In this document: positions 8,189 to 16,334 of the stretch, piece after piece
Numbering within the stretch: position 1 is the first letter of the stretch
Layout of the letters: each line of letters opens with the position of its first letter
Source: Cohnella sp. SGD-V74
GTDB lineage: Bacteria; Bacillota; Bacilli; Paenibacillales; Paenibacillaceae
DNA: 64,000 nucleotides
Direction: 5' to 3'
Assembly: GCF_003001675.1 (NCBI RefSeq)
Contig: NZ_PVYW01000003.1
Location: 372,001-436,000 of the forward strand
The notes under the pieces: model-generated
Told to the model about the DNA's origin: nothing
The model's database searches: none
The model's input: only the letters and a program-made list of their open reading frames with translations
Made by a program: the position numbers and the translations under genes

Positions 8189-9390
8189 AACGGCTGTCCC
8201 TCCTCTTTCGCCAAGTAAGACATGATCGATTCCACGTCTTTGTCGCCGCGGCCCGACAGGCTGACGACGATGATTTCGTCCTTGCTCATCTTCGGCGCGA
8301 TCTTCAGCACCTGCGCGATCGCGTGCGCCGACTCCAGCGCCGGAATAATGCCTTCCAAGCGGGACAGCGTCGTCAGCGCGTCGAGCGCTTCCTGGTCCGT
8401 AATCGGCACGTACTCCGCGCGCTCGGTGTCTTTCAGGTACGCATGCTCCGGACCGATGCCCGGATAGTCCAGCCCCGCGGAGATCGAGTGCGCCGGCAGC
8501 ACCTGCCCGCCCTCGTCCTGCAGCACGTAGCTCATCGAGCCTTGGAATACGCCCGGACGGCCTTTGGTCATCGTCGCCGCATGCTCTTCGGTATCGACGC
8601 CGCGGCCGGCCGCTTCCACGCCGAGAAGACGAACGCTTGTATCTTCGATGAAGGGGTGGAACATGCCGATCGCGTTGCTGCCGCCTCCGACCGCCGCGAC
8701 GACGACGTCGGGCAGACGGCCTTCCGCTTCCAGAATCTGCTCCCGCGACTCCAGGCCGATAATGCGCTGGAAGTCGCGAACCATCATCGGATAAGGATGC
8801 GGCCCGGTTACCGAGCCGAGAATATAATAAGTGTCGTCGACGTGGCTGACCCAATAGCGCAGCGTTTCGTTGCAGGCGTCCTTGAGCGTGCGGGTTCCGG
8901 ACGTGACCGGGACAACCTCGGAGCCGAGCAGCTTCATGCGGAACACGTTAAGCTGCTGACGCTTCGTATCCTCCTCGCCCATGAACACCTTGCACTCGAG
9001 TCCCATCAGGGCGGCTACCGTCGCCGTGGCGACGCCGTGCTGGCCCGCGCCCGTCTCGGCGATGACCTTTTTCTTCCCCATCCGCTTCGCCAGCACCGCT
9101 TGACCGATCGTGTTGTTGATCTTGTGGGCGCCGGTATGGTTCAAATCCTCGCGCTTGAGATAGATTTTCGCGCCGCCGAGCTGCTCGGACAATCTCTCCG
9201 CGTAATACAGCGGCGTCGGTCTGCCGGAATATTGCTTCAGCAAATAGCGGACCTCTTCCAGAAACTCCGGGTCGTCCTTATATTTACGGTACGCGTCCTC
9301 CAGCTCGATCAAGGCGTTCATTAACGTTTCGGGAACGTATTTTCCGCCGAACGGACCGAAGCGTCCGTGCTGATCCGGTACTTGACTCAT
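8185..9390 (-). CDS. trpB: Tryptophan synthase beta chain
   Basis: 401 residues, normal for the TrpB1 type. PLP lysine Lys90 in [10 protein letters not shown], the ETGAGQHG loop near 112-119 and the PLP phosphate-binding GGGSNA near 235-240 are intact. Catalyses condensation of indole with serine to give tryptophan. Start overlaps the trpF stop (ATGA) and its own stop overlaps trpA, giving tight translational coupling. Serine is supplied by serA encoded 43 kb away in the same window. Confidence 0.97.
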   Translation of the reverse strand: MSQVPDQHGRFGPFGGKYVPETLMNALIELEDAYRKYKDDPEFLEEVRYLLKQYSGRPTPLYYAERLSEQLGGAKIYLKREDLNHTGAHKINNTIGQAVLAKRMGKKKVIAETGAGQHGVATATVAALMGLECKVFMGEEDTKRQQLNVFRMKLLGSEVVPVTSGTRTLKDACNETLRYWVSHVDDTYYILGSVTGPHPYPMMVRDFQRIIGLESREQILEAEGRLPDVVVAAVGGGSNAIGMFHPFIEDTSVRLLGVEAAGRGVDTEEHAATMTKGRPGVFQGSMSYVLQDEGGQVLPAHSISAGLDYPGIGPEHAYLKDTERAEYVPITDQEALDALTTLSRLEGIIPALESAHAIAQVLKIAPKMSKDEIIVVSLSGRGDKDVESIMSYLAKEEGQPL

Positions 9391-10085
9391 GCGTTGTTCA
9401 CCCTTTCTACGAATGCGGCGATTTTGCCGTTGTCTTTCGCCCCGTCGGTCTCCACGCCGCTGGAGATGTCGACGCCTTCTGGCCGGTAGGCCGAGACGAG
9501 CTTGTCCGCGTTGTCCGGGGACAGCCCCCCCGCGACGAACAGCCTGAGTCCGCTGCTAACCGCCGCCCGCTGATATGCCGGAATGACGTCCCAGCGGAAC
9601 GTCTGGCCCGTTCCTCCGCCCGCCGTATCCAGCAGCACGGTAGACACCGCTCCCGCGTAAGCCTGCAAGCGCGCCGCTCCGGCGGTGGAATCGTCCTCGT
9701 CCTTCACGGGCAAAGCCCGCCATACATCGACGTTCAGCCGCTCGCGGACTTGCCGCGCGAACTCCGGCGTCTCTTCGCCGTGCAGCTGTACGACGTCGAG
9801 CGGAACGACGCTCAGCGTCTGCTCCAACTGCTCCAGCGTCGGATTGACGAACACGCCGACCGTCAGCGGCGGCTTGCCTGCCGCCATCGCAACGCTGCGC
9901 GCCGCCGCTTGAAGCTGCGCGGCCCGCTCCGGCGTCACCTGCCTGCGGCTCTTCGCGAACACGAAGCCGATATAGTCGACCCGCAGCCCCGCCATTCCTT
10001 GCAATGTCGTTTCCTGTTTAATGCCGCATATTTTCACGAGCGCAGGCTTCCCCATCGGAGCCCGGCCATCCGTCACATCCGTCAT
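9387..10085 (-). CDS. trpF: Phosphoribosylanthranilate isomerase
   Basis: 232 residues. The signature VKICGIK (catalytic Cys20) lies at 17-23 and the catalytic Asp in [13 protein letters not shown] near 150; GGLSPDN near 199 binds the phosphate. Amadori rearrangement of N-(5-phosphoribosyl)anthranilate. The N-terminus has an extra about ten residues ([10 protein letters not shown]) before the usual start; Met11 is an alternative start. The upstream ATG overlaps the trpC stop as ATGA and is favoured for that reason. Confidence 0.95.
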   Translation of the reverse strand: MTDVTDGRAPMGKPALVKICGIKQETTLQGMAGLRVDYIGFVFAKSRRQVTPERAAQLQAAARSVAMAAGKPPLTVGVFVNPTLEQLEQTLSVVPLDVVQLHGEETPEFARQVRERLNVDVWRALPVKDEDDSTAGAARLQAYAGAVSTVLLDTAGGGTGQTFRWDVIPAYQRAAVSSGLRLFVAGGLSPDNADKLVSAYRPEGVDISSGVETDGAKDNGKIAAFVERVNNA

Positions 10086-10888
10086 CTTGCAGCGCCTTCT
10101 CTCTTCGCGGAACCGAGCAGCTCGTTCACCGCGTCCTCGACGCTCGGCTGGCGCATGAAGTGCTCGCCGATCAGAACCGCCTGCGCGCCCGCCTTGCGGA
10201 CGTAGGCGACGTCGTCCGTCGTCGCGATTGCGCTCTCGCTCACCGCGACGACGCCGGACGGCATGAGGCCGATCAACTGCTCGGTTACGCTCAGGTCCGT
10301 GACGAACGTTTTCAAGTCGCGGTTGTTGACGCCGATCAGCGTCGCTTGTCCGAACTCCAGCACCGTCTCGAGCTCCGGACGGTTATGCACCTCGACAAGC
10401 ACGTCAAGGCCGAGGTCGCGGCCGAGCTTATGGAAATCTGCCAGCTGCTTCGGCGTCAAGATCGCCGCGATCAGCAGGATCGCATCCGCGCCGATCAGTC
10501 TCGCTTCGTAAATCTGGCGTTCGTCGATCGTGAAATCTTTGCGCAGCAAAGGAACTTTAACCTGTTTGCGGATTTCCGTCAAGTAATCGTTGCTGCCCTG
10601 AAAATAATCGACGTCCGTCAGAACGGAAATGCAATCCGTTCCGGCCTGCTCGTAAGCCTGCGCCAGGCTGACGGGATGGAAGTCCGGACGGATCAATCCT
10701 TTGGACGGGCTCGCCTTCTTCACTTCCGCGATCAGCCCTACCGGCCGGTTGCGGCCGACCAGCGCCCGCTCGAAGCCCCGGCAGGCCGGCAGTTCGGCAA
10801 TCCGCTTCTCCGCATCGGAGAGCGACAGCGTTTGTTTAAGCGACTCTACCTCTTGTAGCTTGGTAGCGACGATGCGATCAAGAAACAT
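10082..10888 (-). CDS. trpC: Indole-3-glycerol phosphate synthase
   Basis: 268 residues, TIM barrel. Catalytic Glu55 and Lys57 lie in AEVKKASPSKG, the second lysine in LLRKDF near 115, Glu in LVEVHNR near 163 and Asn in IGVNNRDL near 183. Closes the indole ring from carboxyphenylaminodeoxyribulose phosphate. Its start lies inside the end of trpD (11-bp overlap). It is a separate protein, not fused to trpF. Confidence 0.96.
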   Translation of the reverse strand: MFLDRIVATKLQEVESLKQTLSLSDAEKRIAELPACRGFERALVGRNRPVGLIAEVKKASPSKGLIRPDFHPVSLAQAYEQAGTDCISVLTDVDYFQGSNDYLTEIRKQVKVPLLRKDFTIDERQIYEARLIGADAILLIAAILTPKQLADFHKLGRDLGLDVLVEVHNRPELETVLEFGQATLIGVNNRDLKTFVTDLSVTEQLIGLMPSGVVAVSESAIATTDDVAYVRKAGAQAVLIGEHFMRQPSVEDAVNELLGSAKREGAAR

Positions 10889-11924
10889 GGCTCAGCTCTC
10901 CTGTCGTAACAATCCATTGCTGTAACTTATCCGCGGCATGGCCCGAGGCGATCGTCTCCGCCGCCAGAGTTACCCCGTCTTTAAGCGAATCCGCACGTCC
11001 GGCGACGTAGATGCACGCTCCGGCGTTCGCCAGCACGATGTCGCGGTATGCGCTTTTCTCTCCGCCGAGCACGCGGCGGATAATATGTGCGTTCTCTGCC
11101 GCGTTGCCGCCTTGCACGGCTTTCAGGGAGACGGTCGCCAGGCCGAGCTCCTCCGGCGTAATGTCGTACGTGACGACTTCACCGTCCCGCAGTTCCGACA
11201 CCTGGGTCGGGGCCGAAATGCTGATCTCGTCCAACCCGTCGTGGCTGCCGACGACCATCGCGCGATTCAGGCCGAGTCTGGACAGCACTTCCGCGACAGT
11301 CGAAGTGCGGGAACGGTCGTACAGGCCGATCATCTGGCGATCCGCTCTCGCCGGATTGGCCAGCGGTCCGAGCATATTGAAAATGGTGCGTACTCCCAGC
11401 TCTTTGCGAGGAGCCGCGGCGTACTTCAGAGCCGGATGGTAAAGCTGCGCGAACATGAAGCAGATGCCCGTCTGCTCCAGACATTCGGCGGCTTGCTCCG
11501 CCGTCAGGTTGATGTTGACGCCGAGCGCTTCCAGCACGTCCGCGCTGCCTGCCTTGCCGGACATCGCGCGGTTGCCGTGTTTGGCGACTCTCACTCCGGC
11601 CGCCGAAGCGATAATCGCCGACGCCGTCGAAATGTTGAACTTGTGGACGCCGGAGCCTCCCGTGCCGCATGTGTCCAGCAAGTCGCTGTTCTGCGTCGCG
11701 ACCCGGTTGGAGAGTGCCCTCATCGCTTCCGCGAAGCCGAGAATTTCGTCCGTCGTCTCGCCCTTCATGCGAAGCGCGATGACCGTTCCGCCAATCTGCG
11801 CCGGAGTCGCCTCTCCTCTCATGATCGTCGTCATGACGCCGAATGCTTCATCCCTCGTCAGGTCGTCCCCGCTCATCAGCTTGGAGAGCGCCTGCGGCAG
11901 GCTAATCGCGATCGTCTCGCTCAT
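10878..11924 (-). CDS. trpD: Anthranilate phosphoribosyltransferase
   Basis: 348 residues from the ATG that follows a GAGGGGG ribosome site; an open extension upstream runs into trpE and was rejected. The phosphoribosyl-diphosphate-binding GTGGSG is at 87-92 and KHGNRAMSGKAGSAD follows near 115-129, both diagnostic for the TrpD/NP family. Transfers phosphoribose from PRPP to anthranilate. It starts 22 bp after trpE. Confidence 0.96.
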   Translation of the reverse strand: MSETIAISLPQALSKLMSGDDLTRDEAFGVMTTIMRGEATPAQIGGTVIALRMKGETTDEILGFAEAMRALSNRVATQNSDLLDTCGTGGSGVHKFNISTASAIIASAAGVRVAKHGNRAMSGKAGSADVLEALGVNINLTAEQAAECLEQTGICFMFAQLYHPALKYAAAPRKELGVRTIFNMLGPLANPARADRQMIGLYDRSRTSTVAEVLSRLGLNRAMVVGSHDGLDEISISAPTQVSELRDGEVVTYDITPEELGLATVSLKAVQGGNAAENAHIIRRVLGGEKSAYRDIVLANAGACIYVAGRADSLKDGVTLAAETIASGHAADKLQQWIVTTGELSHVS

Positions 11925-11946
11925 GTTTACCGAATCCCCCTCTTGA

Positions 11947-13527
11947 TTAATCGTAATCCAGATTCGTGCGCCGGTCTCCCGCCAGGACGGTCGAGAACTC
12001 GCTCGCGCTGCGCCTCGCTGCACCGACTGGCGGGAACGCCGCTTCCGCCGCGCGGATCGCCTTCAGCATCCCCTTGGCTTTGTTCTGCGTCTCCAGGTAC
12101 TCGTTCTCCGGAACGGAATCCCAGACGATGCCGGCCCCTGCCTGCACGTAAGCTTTGCCATGCTTGAAAATGATCGTGCGGATCGTGATGCACGTATTCA
12201 AGTTGCCCGAAAATCCGAGATAACCGATCGCACCCGCGTACGCGCCGCGCGCTTCGTTTTCCAGCTCCGCGATAATCTCCATCGCCCGCAGCTTCGGCGC
12301 TCCGGAGACGGTTCCCGCAGGCAAGCAGGACAGGAAGGCGTCGTAGAAATCTTTGTCCGGTCGCAGCTCGCCCGTCACGTTCGAGACGATGTGCATGACG
12401 TGTGAGTAACGCTCGATCTCCATGTAGCTGTCGCATTTGACCGTGCCGAACGTGGACACCCGGCCGAGGTCGTTGCGGCCCAGATCGACGAGCATGACGT
12501 GCTCGGCGCGTTCTTTTTCATCCGCCAACAGTTCGCGTTCGAGCTGCAAATCCTCCTCAGGCGTTCTGCCTCTTGGCCGAGTGCCGGCGATCGGGCGTGT
12601 CTCCACTTTGCCGTTGTCGACTTTGACGAGCAGCTCCGGAGACGTTCCGACGATGACCTCCTCGTCCAGCTTCAGCACATACATGTACGGCGACGGGTTC
12701 ATCGTTCTGAGCACGCGGTAGACGTGGAGGGGGTCGACCTCCGTCTCGATGTGGAATCGCTGCGAGAGCACCACTTGGAAAATGTCCCCGGCCCGAATGT
12801 ACTCCTTAGCCTCGTTGACGTTGTCGATGAATTGCTGCTTCGTCAGGTTGGAGGCCACTTCTCCGAGATCGGGGTCCTGAGGCGGCGTGCTTCTCGACGG
12901 CTGCACCGGAATCGGCTGCTGGATTCGGCGAATCGTATCGTCGATGGCGTTCAGCGTCTCCAGATAAGACGATTCGATCGCCGCGTCGCTCGCTCCCTCC
13001 GGGATATGGACGTTGCCGATGACGAGCACATGCTGCTTGAAGTGGTCGAACACGATGACGAGATCGCAAAACATAAACTGCATGTCGTCCATGTTCAAGT
13101 CGTCTTTCTTATGCGGCGGCAGCTTGCGTTCATAATACTGCAGCAAGTCGTAGCCGAAAAATCCGATCGCCCCGCCCGTAAACGGAGGAAGCTCGGGCAG
13201 CGCCGGGCTGCGATAGGAGCGGAGCTTCTCTCTGAGCAGCTGCAGCGGCTCCGTCGTCGTATGCGACTCGACTTTGCCTTTTTCCTCCAACGTCAGCGCG
13301 TTATGCTTGAGCTTGAGCACAAGAAACGGATCCGTGCCGATATAGGAATATCTGGCCCATTTGACGCCGCCCTCCACGCTCTCCAGCAGAAACGCCCGTT
13401 TGTCCCTGCTCAGATGCTGGAACACCCGAATCGGCGTCTCCGTGTCGGCCAGCAGCTTGCGCACGACCGGAATGACGTTGTAGCGTCCTGCCATTGCTTT
13501 GATTTCCTGTAACTCCCGCTGATCCAT
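11947..13527 (-). CDS. trpE: Anthranilate synthase component I
   Basis: 526 residues from the ATG preceded by GGGGGAG; an upstream TTG at 13578 lies in the terminator T run and is rejected. N-terminal regulatory domain with the tryptophan-binding LLES motif at 47-50; chorismate-binding domain from about 255 to 510, with characteristic blocks PIAGTRPRGRT, HVMLVDLGRNDLG, SGAPKLRAMEII and IRTI. Converts chorismate and ammonia to anthranilate. No glutaminase subunit (trpG/pabA) lies in the operon, as in B. subtilis where it is in the folate operon. Controlled by the leader at 13577-13767. Confidence 0.97.
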   Translation of the reverse strand: MDQRELQEIKAMAGRYNVIPVVRKLLADTETPIRVFQHLSRDKRAFLLESVEGGVKWARYSYIGTDPFLVLKLKHNALTLEEKGKVESHTTTEPLQLLREKLRSYRSPALPELPPFTGGAIGFFGYDLLQYYERKLPPHKKDDLNMDDMQFMFCDLVIVFDHFKQHVLVIGNVHIPEGASDAAIESSYLETLNAIDDTIRRIQQPIPVQPSRSTPPQDPDLGEVASNLTKQQFIDNVNEAKEYIRAGDIFQVVLSQRFHIETEVDPLHVYRVLRTMNPSPYMYVLKLDEEVIVGTSPELLVKVDNGKVETRPIAGTRPRGRTPEEDLQLERELLADEKERAEHVMLVDLGRNDLGRVSTFGTVKCDSYMEIERYSHVMHIVSNVTGELRPDKDFYDAFLSCLPAGTVSGAPKLRAMEIIAELENEARGAYAGAIGYLGFSGNLNTCITIRTIIFKHGKAYVQAGAGIVWDSVPENEYLETQNKAKGMLKAIRAAEAAFPPVGAARRSASEFSTVLAGDRRTNLDYD

Positions 13528-13576
13528 CCTGATCTCTCCCCCGTCGGCCCGGGCCGCGCCCGCTTCGCCAAAAATC

Positions 13577-13606
13577 AAAAAAGCATCTCTGCATGCGCAG
13601 AGATGC
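13577..13606 (-). terminator. trp leader attenuator (terminator in the trpE 5' UTR)
   Basis: A perfect 10-bp stem GCATCTCTGC/GCAGAGATGC with a GCAT loop and six T residues lies between the trp promoter and trpE. Its 5' arm contains CTCTGC, complementary to GCAGAG in the NAG-repeat region upstream, so an antiterminator pairing is possible that TRAP binding would prevent. Confidence 0.9.
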
Positions 13607-13680
13607 GTTCATAGACAAGATTAGGTTGACCGACTCCCGCTATGCGCAAGGCAAATCCATGCTGCACGCCGGTACGGCAA

Positions 13681-13713
13681 CTCCGCTCATCTGATCTCAA
13701 CTCTGCTGGGCTC
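13681..13713 (-). promoter_or_regulatory. TRAP binding site: seven NAG triplets with 2-nt spacers
   Basis: On the minus strand seven triplets GAG, CAG, GAG, GAG, CAG, GAG, GAG follow one another with exactly two bases between each. This is the known recognition pattern of the TRAP ring (MtrB), encoded at 26386-26604. The region sits just upstream of the attenuator and overlaps its alternative pairing partner. Confidence 0.88.
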
Positions 13714-13773
13714 GCATCCGCGTAAGTTGTCGTCCCTATGGCCGACCGTTCCGCTCTGCGTAATATGCTACTT

Positions 13774-13802
13774 ACTATACCATCCGCGACTCGGGGCGTC
13801 AA
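13774..13802 (-). promoter_or_regulatory. trp operon sigma-A promoter
   Basis: TTGACG, 17 bp, TATAGT on the minus strand. Predicted start near 13767 gives a leader of about 240 nt containing the NAG triplets and attenuator before trpE. Confidence 0.85.
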
Positions 13803-13816
13803 TGTCGAATTTCGCA

Positions 13817-13890
13817 GCGTTGAGCGGTGTGGAGGGGAGCAAGCGTTGAGCGGTGTGGAGGAGGAGCAAGCGTTGAGCGGTGTGAAAAGA
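13817..13890. repeat. Three short direct repeats next to the trp -35 box
   Basis: GCGTTGAGCGGTGTG occurs at 13817, 13843 and 13870 (26- and 27-bp steps), immediately upstream of the trp promoter. Spacing of about 2.5 helical turns would put alternate faces of the DNA forward. Function unknown; it could be a protein-binding region or a small tandem duplication. Confidence 0.7.
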
Positions 13891-13946
13891 GAGCAGCAAA
13901 GAATATCGTGCGGAAGCACGAACGCAGTCGGGCTAGGTCCCCTGCA

Positions 13947-14976
13947 CTCTAGCCCGACCTTGTCGGCTTGCAGGCACCTTCAGCGCGACTTCGCTGCTCT
14001 AACCCGACCCGGTCGGCTTGCGGGCACCTTCAGCGCGACTTTGCCGCTCTAGCCCGACCTGGTCGGCTTGCAGGCACCTCCGGCGCGGCTTTGCCGCTCT
14101 AGCCCGACCTGGTCGGCTTGCAGGCACCTTCGGCGCAAATTTGCCGCTCTTGCCCGACCTCGTCGGCTTACAGGCACCTCCGGCGCAAATTTGCCGCTCT
14201 AACCCGATCTGGTCGGCTTGCAGCCACCTTCGGCGCAAATTTGCCGCTCTTGCCCGACCTCGTCGGCTTACAGGCACCTCCGGCGCAAATTTGCCGCTCT
14301 AACCCGACCTGGTCGGCTTACAGGCACCTCCGGCGCAAATTTGCCGCTCTAACCCGACCTGGTCGGCTTACAGGCACCTTCGGTGCAAATTTGCTGCTCT
14401 AACCCGACCTAGTCGGCTTGCGAGCACCTTCGGCGCGACTTTGCCGCTCTAGCCCGACCTCGTCGGCTTGCAGGCACCTTCGGCGCGGCTTTGCCGCTCT
14501 TGCCCGACCTGGTCCGCTTGCAGCCACCTTCGGCGCAAATTTGCCGCTCTAACCCGACCTGGTCGGCTTGCAGGCACCTCCGGCGCAAATTTGCCGCTCT
14601 TGCCCGATCTGGTCGGCTTGCAGCCACCTTCGGCGCAAATTTGCCGCTCTTGCCCGATCTGGTCGGCTTGCGAGCACCTTCGGCGCGACTTTGCCGCTCT
14701 AGCCCGACCTCGTCGGCTTGCAGGCACCTTCGGCGCGGCTTTGCCGCTCTTGCCCGACCTGGTCCGCTTGCAGCCACCTTCGGCGCAAATTTGCCGCTCT
14801 TGCCCGACCTGATCGGCTTGCAGGCACCTTCGGCGCAGCTTTGCCGCTCTAACCCGACCTGGTCGGCTTGCAGGCACCTTCGGCGCAGCTTTGCCGCTCT
14901 AACCCGACCCCGTCGGCTTGCAGGCACCTTCGGCGCAGCTTTGCCGCTCTAGCCCGATCTGATCGGCTTGCAGCCA
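13947..14976. repeat. Large tandem array: 21 copies of an exact 50-bp unit
   Basis: The unit carries CCCGACCTGGTCGGCTTG then CAGGCACCTTCGGCG and TTTGCCGCTCT. All 21 copies keep the 50-bp phase with no insertion or deletion. Two possible stems per unit: CCGAC-nnn-GTCGG and CGGC-8 nt-GCCG. Some copies change both arms (CCGAT...ATCGG in the last copy), which keeps the first stem. A block at 14421-14550 recurs at 14671-14800, showing a five-unit higher-order duplication. All six frames are free of stops over long spans; none is a credible gene. The array ends six bases past the stop codon of the 254-residue gene. Confidence 0.92.
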
Positions 14977-14981
14977 CTCAA

Positions 14982-15746
14982 CTAGATTTCGCCCCTTCCA
15001 TCATCCCCACTTTCCTCCCTATGCACCACTTTTGCAGTAGCGGCATCCTGTTCCATACTTCTTGCCGAATACCAGATCGTCGAGCTGGCCTTCTCTTCAA
15101 GAACATAATAATAGTTTCTAGTTCGATTCAAATGCATCGGTCTGATCAACCTCTTCTTCAACAAAGAGCGGATTACTTTTCTACAAAAGTCTTCTCCCTT
15201 ATTCGTACAAGCTTGAACATCCCGAATGCTAAACGGCTGACCTAGCCATAAAGCATATCTGACCACTTCGCGCTCGTACAATGTTAATTGTTCTTTAGAA
15301 AAATGGTCGGCTGGACTGCTAAAACTCCCGTAGATTTCGTAGAGCGCTCTCCGACAAATCTCCGGTCTCTTATCCATCTCATCGTAAGTAAATGGCGTAT
15401 AATGAATCCCATAGGCCAACATTGAACGAATTCTATTTCTTTCGAAATCGAAGCGGGGACGAGTCACCCTCTCCGCGTGGACTACGAATCCTTCACTTTC
15501 CAAACCTAACCGGAATTTTTCGTCAAAAGCATCGATGTAGGCTTTAGCGCCAGTTAAAGTAACAATTTCTTTCTCCAATATTATACCTTCGAACGTTTTT
15601 CTAACCGGCCAAACGATCTCAACCATCAACTTGCGCTCTCCTTCACCCTGCTTCTGAAGCTGCTCCAACCTCATACCGGTTGCTTGCTTGATCTGCGTTT
15701 CCAACAGATTTCGATACTCAAGCTCTGCCATAGAATTAACAGACAT
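14982..15746 (-). CDS. Putative DUF559/Vsr-like nuclease with C-terminal winged helix
   Basis: 254 residues, start nine bases after AAGGAG. I do not know this exact family. Residues about 38-140 follow the pattern of small PD-(D/E)XK nucleases of the DUF559/Vsr type: a core strand with Asp72 (YIDAF), then LESEGFVVHAE (Glu83, Glu85, His90), RFDFERNRIRSML and G-x4-PFTYDE. Residues about 150-217 look like a winged helix (LYEREVVRYAL, SIRDVQAC, CRKVIRSLLKKRL, then a basic wing). The gene has lower G+C than its neighbours (20, 24 and 30 G/C in three sampled 60-base lines against 36 in a trpE line), suggesting transfer. It lies between two related 50-bp repeat arrays inside the aro-trp supraoperon. 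The nuclease call is inference. Confidence 0.6.
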   Translation of the reverse strand: MSVNSMAELEYRNLLETQIKQATGMRLEQLQKQGEGERKLMVEIVWPVRKTFEGIILEKEIVTLTGAKAYIDAFDEKFRLGLESEGFVVHAERVTRPRFDFERNRIRSMLAYGIHYTPFTYDEMDKRPEICRRALYEIYGSFSSPADHFSKEQLTLYEREVVRYALWLGQPFSIRDVQACTNKGEDFCRKVIRSLLKKRLIRPMHLNRTRNYYYVLEEKASSTIWYSARSMEQDAATAKVVHREESGDDGRGEI

Positions 15747-15771
15747 CCCTGCTCACTCCTTATTCGGAAAA

Positions 15772-15809
15772 TAAAAAAACGCCGTCCTCTCCCAAGAGAG
15801 AAACGGCGT
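15772..15809 (-). terminator. Terminator hairpin in the leader of the 254-residue gene
   Basis: On the minus strand ACGCCGT...ACGGCGT (7 bp) with an inner CTCTC/GAGAG pairing, followed by seven T residues. It lies between a promoter (15835-15863) and the start codon at 15746, so it may act as an attenuator; it could also end read-through from aroH. Confidence 0.85.
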
Positions 15810-15834
15810 GTGCTTCACGCATGTGCTCAATACC

Positions 15835-15863
15835 ATTATTCCAGGTTATCCAATATTTTTCAA
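15835..15863 (-). promoter_or_regulatory. Candidate sigma-A promoter of the 254-residue gene
   Basis: TTGAAA, 17 bp, AATAAT on the minus strand (5 of 6 matches in each box), in an AT-rich stretch between the repeat array and the hairpin. Confidence 0.65.
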
Positions 15864-15921
15864 GCAATAGTTTGCAATTAACAATGAGCAATGTAGAGCC
15901 TGATGCTTTCTCCTGCAGCCC

Positions 15922-16300
15922 TCAAACCCGACTCAGTCCGGTTACAGCAACTCTACCTGCTCATACGTTGCTCCAACCCGACTCAGCACGGTTACAGCTA
16001 CTCTGCCTGCTCAGACGCTGCTCCAACCCGACTCAGCACGGTTACAGCAACTCTACCGACTCAGCCAGCAGCTCCAACCCGACTCAGCACGGTTACAGCA
16101 ACTCCACCGGCTCATACGTTGCTCCAACCCGACTCAGCGCGGTTACAGCTACTCTACCTGCTCATACGTTGCTCCAACCCGACTCAGCACGGTTACAGCT
16201 ACTCTACCCGCTCATACGCTACTCCAACCCGACTCAGCACGGTTACAGCGACTCTACCGACTCAGCCAGCAGCTCCAACCCGACTCAGCGCGGTACAGCA
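15922..16300. repeat. Tandem array of eight copies, 50-51-bp period
   Basis: AACCCGACTCAG recurs at 15925, 15975, 16025, 16076, 16126, 16176, 16226 and 16277. The conserved part CTCCAACCCGACTCAGCACG plus GTTACAGC can fold as AACCCG-8 nt-CGGTT. It shares its core with the 50-bp array at 13947-14976 (CTCYAACCCGAC...CGGYTNCAG). The remaining about 22 bp of each unit varies between two or three types (CTCATACGTTG, CTCAGCCAGCAG). It follows aroH on the minus strand; no gene is supported here. Confidence 0.9.
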
Positions 16301-16334
16301 CATCCAGCGATCCCATCGCTGCCGGCGCAGTTCC

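Noticed and set aside
7355-8854. 499-residue fusion protein at trpA
   Set aside because: The first 222 codons are an out-of-frame reading of trpB; the real trpA start overlaps the trpB stop.
13999-14952. Arg/Ala-rich proteins of 92-172 residues in the 50-bp array
   Set aside because: All frames on both strands are open because the unit lacks stops; no ribosome sites; codon content is just the repeat.
13947-14976. CRISPR array
   Set aside because: The period is fixed at 50 bp and the whole unit is conserved; there are no unique spacers and no cas genes.
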